The notes under the pieces were generated by a model, which saw only the letters and a program-made list of their open reading frames with translations, did no database searches and was not told where the DNA came from. The translations under genes were made by a program, and so were the position numbers. A DNA stretch of 64,000 nucleotides. Origin: Cumulibacter sp047975195 (GTDB lineage: Bacteria > Actinomycetota > Actinomycetes > Mycobacteriales > Antricoccaceae). Shown here one piece after another: positions 59,015 to 64,000 of the stretch; position 1 is the first letter of the stretch; each line of letters opens with the position of its first letter. Location of the stretch: the NCBI GenBank assembly GCA_047975195.1, contig JBKEDB010000013.1, positions 56,280 through 120,279 of the forward strand, read 5' to 3'.

Positions 59015-62000
59015 ATGTCGGTTATCAGCCCGAACGACGCTGAGGTCAGCGAGCCGGAAATCAAACCGCGCCAGGAGATCCTCACCGGGACCGAAGCCGT
59101 CGTCCGGCTCTTGGTCGAGCAGGCGAAAGCCGACCGCCGAGCGGGACGCAACACCGGCGGATTCGCCTCGGGGTACCCTGGTTCACCGGTCGCGCGCATT
59201 CACGACCTGCTGCTGGCGCAGCGCGAGGAGTTGAAAGAGTACGGCGTCCACTCGGCCGGCGGGCTCAACGAGGAGTTGGCCGCCACCGCCATCTGGGGCA
59301 GCCAGACCGTCACGGGGCTTGATTCTGCCGAAGTCGACGGCGTATTCGCATTGTGGTACGCCAAGGCCCCAGGCGTTGATCGTGCCGGCGATGCACTGCA
59401 TCACGGCAACATCCGCGGTGCCGCACCGACCGGCGGCGTGATCGTCGTGGCCGGTGACGATCCGAAGCCGAACGCTACGGTGTACCCGTCCGATTCGTCG
59501 CGGACCATGGCGTCCTGGGGGATGCCCGTACTGTACCCGGGCAACATGCAGGAGGTCATCGATCTCGGCCTGCACGGGTACGCGATGTCCCGCGCGAGTG
59601 CGCTGTGGATCGGCATGAAGCTGGTGACCGATGTCGCCGACGGATCTGCCACCGTCGACTTGGACCCCGACAGGGTCAGTCCGATCATTCCGTCGATCGA
59701 ACTGGATGGCGCACCGTTTGTGCCGAAGATACGGATCAATGAGGCCGGCGTCGGCATGCTGGAAGCTGAGCGCGATCTCTACCTCGGACGGCTCGCAATG
59801 GCAGCAGAATACGTTCGCGTGAACGAACTCAACCCGGTGCACAGCGGATTGGGCAGCGCTCGGATAGGTCTGATCGCCCCCGGCAAGACGTACTACGACC
59901 TCCGCCAGGCGCTCGATCGACTCGGGCTGGACGACGAGAAACTGACCGCGCACGGCATCCGGCTCAAGCAGGTTCGCGCGCTGTATCCGCTCGGTGCCAG
60001 GGAATGGGCCGAGTTTGCCGACGGGCTCGCCGAGATTATCGTGGTCGAGGAGAAGCAACCGTTCCTGGAGAACCAACTCAAGGACATCTATTACGCAGCG
60101 ACACATCGTCCGGTGCTCGTCGGGCGCGCCACACCGGAAGGCACGGAGTTCCTGCCGGTCGGCGGTGAACTCAGCACCGAGACGATTCTACGGATCGTCG
60201 GCGGCCGACTGCGTGACGTGCCCGAGATTGCCACCGCCGAACAGCCGCGACCGGAGCCGGTGCGTAAACTCTTGCCGTTAGCGACGTCGCGCGCGGGATT
60301 TTTCTGCTCGGGCTGCCCGCACAACACCTCGTTGCAGGCGCCCGAAGGATCGCAGGTCGGGGCCGGGATCGGCTGCCACATCATGGCGCTGCTGGTCGAT
60401 AGGGACAAGTACGGCGATATCCGCAGCTACACCCAGATGGGTGGCGAGGGCGCGCAATGGGTGGGCATGCAGCCCTTCGTCTCCGATAAGCACCTGTTTC
60501 AGAATCTCGGCGACGGGACGTACCACCACTCCGGCAGCCTCGCCGTACGCCAGGCGGTGTCCGCAGGGGTCCACATCACCTACAAGTTGCTCGTCAACGG
60601 GACCGTGGGGATGACCGGCGGTCAGGACATCTCCGGTGGGATGAAGGTCCCTGACCTGGTCAGCGAACTGCTGGCCGAGGGTGTCACCAAGGTCGCGATC
60701 ACCACCGAGGAGCCGGATCGGTACAGGGGAGTGCGGCTGCCGCGCGGCGTGCAGGTACACGATCGTGCCGAGATCATCGCCGTACAAGAAGAACTGCGCG
60801 AGCATCCCGGAGTCACGGTCCTCATCCACGATCAGGAGTGTGCCTCCGAACGGCGCCGCCGCTGGCGCTCCGAACGCAGCAAGCCCACCACGCGGGTGCT
60901 GATCAACGAGCGCGTGTGTGAGGGTTGTGGGGATTGCAACGAGCAGTCGCAATGCCTGTCGGTGCAGCCGACGCAGACGCCGTTCGGGCGCAAGAACACC
61001 ATTCATCAGTCCAGCTGTAACCTTGATTTCTCTTGTGTGAAGGGAAACTGTCCGTCGTTCGTCACGGTGGATGTGAAAGATGCCGTGTTGCCGCAGAAGG
61101 CGCAGGCGCCCGAACCGCCGACGGTCGCCGAACCGACGAAGCTGGTGCGCGGCTCGGAGTTCAACGTGCAACTCGCAGGTATCGGCGGCACCGGTGTGGT
61201 GTCGGTGAGTCGCGTGATCGCGGCGGCCGCGGCGATCGAGGGTCGGCAGGCCCGAGCTCTCGACCTGACCGGCTCGACGATCAAGGCCGGACCCGTGGTG
61301 TCACACATCCACGTGCGTGACACGGACACCGAGGCGCCGTCGAAGATCGACGCGGGCTCGGCCGACCTGTACATCGCCTTCGACCTGTTGACCGCGGTCG
61401 CGCCCGACAACCTTGTGTCCTCGGCTGCGGACCGTACCGTGCTGGTGGCATCGACGAGCGCCGTACCGACAGCAGACATGGCGATTGACTCGAAGGTGTC
61501 CTACCCCGCGCTGTCCGAGTTGCGAGCGCAGATCGACGCGGTCACCCGCGCCGATCACAATGCCTATCTCGACGTGGAGCATGTCGCCGACGCGCTGTTC
61601 GGCAATCACATGGCCGGCAACGCGCTGTTGCTCGGCGTTGCCTACCAACGTGGAGCGATCCCGATGGCGGCCGACAGCATCGAGCAGGCAATCGAAAATG
61701 ACCGAATCGCCGTCGAGCAGAATGTCAAGGCGTTCCGGTGGGGGCGAGCGCTGGTCGCCGATCCCCAACTGTTGGCCGGACTCAGCAACGACGCGGTCGC
61801 AGACAAGCAAGACTTGCTGGATGCCACCTCGCGCGAACTCATCGCGAAGATCGGCGCGGACGGCGAACTCGCCGATGTTCTTTCGATCCGGATTCCGGAT
61901 CTGATCGGATATCAGAACGCGAAGTACGCCCGCAGTTACGCAGACCTCGTGGCGCAGGCGGCTCGTGCGGATGTCCGGGTCGGCGGCAATGGATCCTTCG

Positions 62001-62530
62001 CAACCGCTGTGGCAACTCAGGCGCACCGGTTGATGGCGTACAAGGACGAGTACGAAGTGGCGCGACTGCACCTGCTGGAATCCTCGCGGATGCAGGTGGA
62101 GTCGACGTTCGGAACCGGTGCACAGGTGTCGTGGAATCTGCAGCCGCCGACGCTGAATCTGTTCGGGCTCGATCGCAAGATCAAGGTGGGGCAGTGGTTC
62201 AAGCCGGCGTTCACCGCGTTACGCGGTACGAAGGCGCTGCGCGGTACGTTCGCTGATCCGTTCGGCCGAGCCGCTGTACGCCGCCTCGAACGCGAGTTGG
62301 TTGCGCACTACCGGGACCTGGTCACCGCTGCGGCCGCGGCGATCAACTCCGGCAATTACGCTGACATGGTCGAACTGGTCGGCTGCGCCGATGTGATCCG
62401 TGGCTACGAGGAAGTGAAGTTGCGCAACGTCTCGAAATACCAGGACCGGATCCGGCGAGCCGCGTCGAAGGTGGCGCTGGACGTGCCCCGTGCCCGCCGA
62501 ATCGATGAACTTGTCGCGCAAGGAATGTAG
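59015..62530 (+). CDS. Indolepyruvate ferredoxin oxidoreductase, fused alpha/gamma type
   Basis: 1171-residue thiamine-pyrophosphate and Fe-S enzyme that oxidatively decarboxylates aryl- or branched-chain 2-oxo acids to acyl-CoA, reducing ferredoxin. Order: pyrimidine-binding domain (TGGFASGYPGSPV, NEELAATAIWG), a TPP-binding domain (FCSGCPHNTSLQAPEGSQVGAGIGCH and VNGTVGMTGGQD), a ferredoxin-like cysteine cluster CEGCGDCNEQSQC near residue 635 with further cysteines (SCNLDFSCVKGNCPSF), and the C-terminal gamma-type domain (LAGIGGTGVVSVSRVIAAAA). This single-chain arrangement is the aerobic actinobacterial/proteobacterial form. ATG 59015 has GAGGGAG five bases upstream; TAGTGT at 58925 may be the -10. 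The 175 bases before it hold only this promoter. Confidence 0.94.
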   Translation: MSVISPNDAEVSEPEIKPRQEILTGTEAVVRLLVEQAKADRRAGRNTGGFASGYPGSPVARIHDLLLAQREELKEYGVHSAGGLNEELAATAIWGSQTVTGLDSAEVDGVFALWYAKAPGVDRAGDALHHGNIRGAAPTGGVIVVAGDDPKPNATVYPSDSSRTMASWGMPVLYPGNMQEVIDLGLHGYAMSRASALWIGMKLVTDVADGSATVDLDPDRVSPIIPSIELDGAPFVPKIRINEAGVGMLEAERDLYLGRLAMAAEYVRVNELNPVHSGLGSARIGLIAPGKTYYDLRQALDRLGLDDEKLTAHGIRLKQVRALYPLGAREWAEFADGLAEIIVVEEKQPFLENQLKDIYYAATHRPVLVGRATPEGTEFLPVGGELSTETILRIVGGRLRDVPEIATAEQPRPEPVRKLLPLATSRAGFFCSGCPHNTSLQAPEGSQVGAGIGCHIMALLVDRDKYGDIRSYTQMGGEGAQWVGMQPFVSDKHLFQNLGDGTYHHSGSLAVRQAVSAGVHITYKLLVNGTVGMTGGQDISGGMKVPDLVSELLAEGVTKVAITTEEPDRYRGVRLPRGVQVHDRAEIIAVQEELREHPGVTVLIHDQECASERRRRWRSERSKPTTRVLINERVCEGCGDCNEQSQCLSVQPTQTPFGRKNTIHQSSCNLDFSCVKGNCPSFVTVDVKDAVLPQKAQAPEPPTVAEPTKLVRGSEFNVQLAGIGGTGVVSVSRVIAAAAAIEGRQARALDLTGSTIKAGPVVSHIHVRDTDTEAPSKIDAGSADLYIAFDLLTAVAPDNLVSSAADRTVLVASTSAVPTADMAIDSKVSYPALSELRAQIDAVTRADHNAYLDVEHVADALFGNHMAGNALLLGVAYQRGAIPMAADSIEQAIENDRIAVEQNVKAFRWGRALVADPQLLAGLSNDAVADKQDLLDATSRELIAKIGADGELADVLSIRIPDLIGYQNAKYARSYADLVAQAARADVRVGGNGSFATAVATQAHRLMAYKDEYEVARLHLLESSRMQVESTFGTGAQVSWNLQPPTLNLFGLDRKIKVGQWFKPAFTALRGTKALRGTFADPFGRAAVRRLERELVAHYRDLVTAAAAAINSGNYADMVELVGCADVIRGYEEVKLRNVSKYQDRIRRAASKVALDVPRARRIDELVAQGM

Positions 62531-62607
62531 TACGGCCATCGATCGTAGCGGCGACGAGCAGCCGGGGAGTGGACATGCGGTGAGGCGCACCTGTCCCGCT
62601 ACAGGCG

Positions 62608-63751
62608 CTATGGAATGACGCCGTCAGCGCGGAGCGTGGCGATCTCGGACGGACCGTAACCGGCCTCGGCGAGTACCGCGTCCGTATGCTCTCCGACGCT
62701 CGGTGGTAGCCGCAGCGGTGCTTTCTCGGCGAAGTCCATGCTGAACGGTGTGCTCACCGCGCGAAGGTCTGGGGCGTCCGGAAATGGCAGCGTGAAACCG
62801 TTGACGCGCGCCTGTTCATCGTGGGCAATGTCTTCGGGTGTGGCGATTACCTCGAACACGATCCCCGCCGCCGAGAGCGAGCGCTGCCAGTGGTCGCGGT
62901 CGTGTTGCTCGAACACAGCCTGCACCTGCTCGAACAGTGCCGTCGAGTTTTCCTGCCGATACTTCTTGGCCGCGAACCGTGGATCAGCCACCAACTCATC
63001 CAGACCGAGGCACGCACGCAACGTTGGCCAATGCCGGTCCTCGTTCAGGATTCCTAGGGCGAGCCAGCGATCATCTGCGCACTGGTACGGCGCGGTCAAC
63101 GCGTTCAGCGACTGCCGTCGAGGTGGACGCGGCACGAACCGCGCGCCGTTCAACGCCGCCGTCGCGTAGTACCCGTTGGCCCAGAGGCCGTTGGCTAGCA
63201 AGGATGAGCGCACGAGGGCGCCCTGGCCAGTGCGTTCACGCTGATACAGCGCGCTTACGATCGCGGCGTACAGCGCCATCGCAGACGGGTGATCTCCCTG
63301 CCCGGACACCGATTTGGCCGGCTCATCGGCGGCGCTGACCCGCACCTGGTCCATCAGCCCGGAGCGCGCCCAGTACGCCGTACTGTCGAATCCGGGCTTA
63401 GTGGCCTCCTCACCGAATTCGCCGAACGCAGTGAACGAGCCGTAGATCAGCCGGCTATTCAGCGCCGACAGTGTCGCGTGGTCGACGGCGAGTTTCTCGC
63501 GGGTTTGCAGCGGAAGGTTGGTGACGAAGACATCGGCGTCCGCGACGAGCCGATGTACGACGTCGCGTCCCGCGTCGGTGGTCAGGTCGATCGCGAGACC
63601 GCGTTTATTGCGGTTGTCCATCAGGGCGCCATACTCGATCTCGGCCTGCGGCATCCCTGGCAGAGCGGAGACTTGTCGATAAGCGTCGCCAGTGGGTGCT
63701 TCGATCTTGATGACGTCCGCGCCGTACTCGGCCATGACCGTCGTTGCCGCG
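62608..63751 (-). pseudogene. CaiB/BaiF CoA-transferase, 5' end lost at an IS256 junction
   Basis: Reads rightward-to-left as a class III CoA-transferase from AATTVMAEYGADVIKIEAPTGDAYRQ through VADADVFVTNLPLQTREKLA, GLMDQVRV and SVGEHTDAVLAEAGYGPSEIATL to its stop at 62608. The expected start (LDGxRVLDLTxxxAGPxA-) is absent. Upstream of about 63750 the same frame encodes only the out-of-frame shadow of a transposase, so the first 20-30 codons and the promoter are gone. At the usual catalytic-aspartate place the sequence is GQGALVRSSLLANG; some subfamilies also lack the Asp there. It is convergent with the indolepyruvate oxidoreductase. Confidence 0.82.
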
Positions 63752-64000
63752 CGACGGCCTTGCGCTGTTTGCAGTTCACGAACCGCATCGAGGTGCGGAT
63801 CAGATGAACCACGCACGTCTGGACCATCGATTCTGGCCAGGTGGCCTCGATCGCTTCGGGGAAGCCGGTGAGCCCGTCGCAGCACACGATCAGCACGTCG
63901 CGCACGCCGCGGTTAGCCAGTTCGGCGCAGACTAAGGCCCAAAACTTCGATCCCTCAGTGGCCTGGATCCAGATCCCCAGAACGTGCTTGATGCCCTCCA
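63750..64000 (-). mobile_element. IS256 (mutator) family transposase fragment
   Basis: The minus-strand frame open at the right window edge encodes IKHVLGIWIQATEGSKFWAL, VCAELANRGVRDVLIVCCDG, LTGFPEAIEATWPESMVQTC and VVHLIRTSMRFVNCKQRKAVA, the conserved DDE core of IS256-family transposases (the D of CCDGLTGFP is a catalytic residue). After KAVAR the similarity stops and CaiB sequence begins, without the transposase C-terminus or an inverted-repeat end. The transposase frame then runs on into the CaiB DNA out of frame to a stop at 63621. So this is a 3'-truncated copy; its 5' part lies beyond the window. Confidence 0.88.

Noticed and set aside
62738..63338. Plus-strand frames opposite the CaiB fragment
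   Set aside because: Arg/Ser-rich shadow products without domains.

Overview
The window is high-GC chromosomal DNA from an actinobacterium. Evidence: a dnaK-grpE-dnaJ-hspR operon and a separate clpB, each preceded by an HspR-type HAIR inverted repeat; an IdeR/DtxR-type iron box; a c-di-AMP (ydaO-yuaA type) riboswitch ahead of an NlpC/P60 cell-wall hydrolase; a PASTA-less Ser/Thr kinase; a GNAT plus PlsC acyltransferase pair like mycobacterial Rv3027c/Rv3026c; and many promoters of the form TANNNT-N6/7-ATG that imply leaderless mRNAs. A deep-branching genus near Geodermatophilales/Frankiales/Mycobacteriales is plausible, but the sequence alone does not fix it.

Layout. 1-2.2 kb: 3' part of an MFS transporter and a convergent secreted/anchored protein. 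2.3-7.1 kb: heat-shock operon, followed by a duplicated 76-nt palindromic element. 7.1-10.3 kb: divergent fdhD and FdhF/YdeP-type molybdopterin oxidoreductase. 10.4-14.3 kb: leftward Ser/Thr kinase, helical-repeat protein and AEC transporter. 14.3-18.0 kb: DUF2277 protein, quinone oxidoreductase, P-loop kinase, then a leftward YCII protein with an ECF sigma factor split by a frameshift. 18-25.2 kb: esterase, double-domain CaiB/BaiF protein and single-chain biotin-dependent acyl-CoA carboxylase. 25.2-30.1 kb: DUF3516 helicase, HhH-DUF1801 protein, second quinone oxidoreductase, F420/FMN split-barrel protein. 30.3-36.2 kb: M13 peptidase, acyl-CoA synthetase, and a MerR regulator translationally coupled to a repeat-rich membrane protein. 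36.2-39.4 kb: a repeat-dense intergenic region and clpB. 39.5-48.1 kb: two membrane proteins, SDR, riboswitch-controlled NlpC/P60, fasciclin lipoprotein, pyrE, LemA, small membrane protein and GlcD-like oxidase. 48.3-51.9 kb: frameshifted GNAT acyltransferase, PlsC, VOC protein, M20 peptidase. 51.9-58.8 kb: an iron-boxed siderophore transport operon. 59-64 kb: fused indolepyruvate:ferredoxin oxidoreductase, then a CaiB gene whose 5' end is replaced by a truncated IS256-family transposase.

How the genes work together. The chaperone genes form one HspR feedback circuit: hspR is the last gene of the operon it represses, and clpB carries the same operator. The iron operon encodes a lipoprotein, one intact and one internally deleted FecCD permease, a FepC-like ATPase, and two exporter-fold ABC half-transporters. 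Their nucleotide-binding motifs are degenerate in complementary ways, so the pair should form a heterodimer with a single working ATP site. The CoA-transferase, carboxylase, acyl-CoA synthetase, quinone oxidoreductases and indolepyruvate oxidoreductase point to acid/amino-acid catabolism.

The least explained items are the palindromic element family found only beside heat-shock genes, the repeat-expanded MerR/membrane-protein pair, and the siderophore operon with a deleted permease plus asymmetric ABC pair. Four genes look broken (sigma factor, GNAT, FecCD, CaiB). No tRNA, rRNA or CRISPR array was seen.
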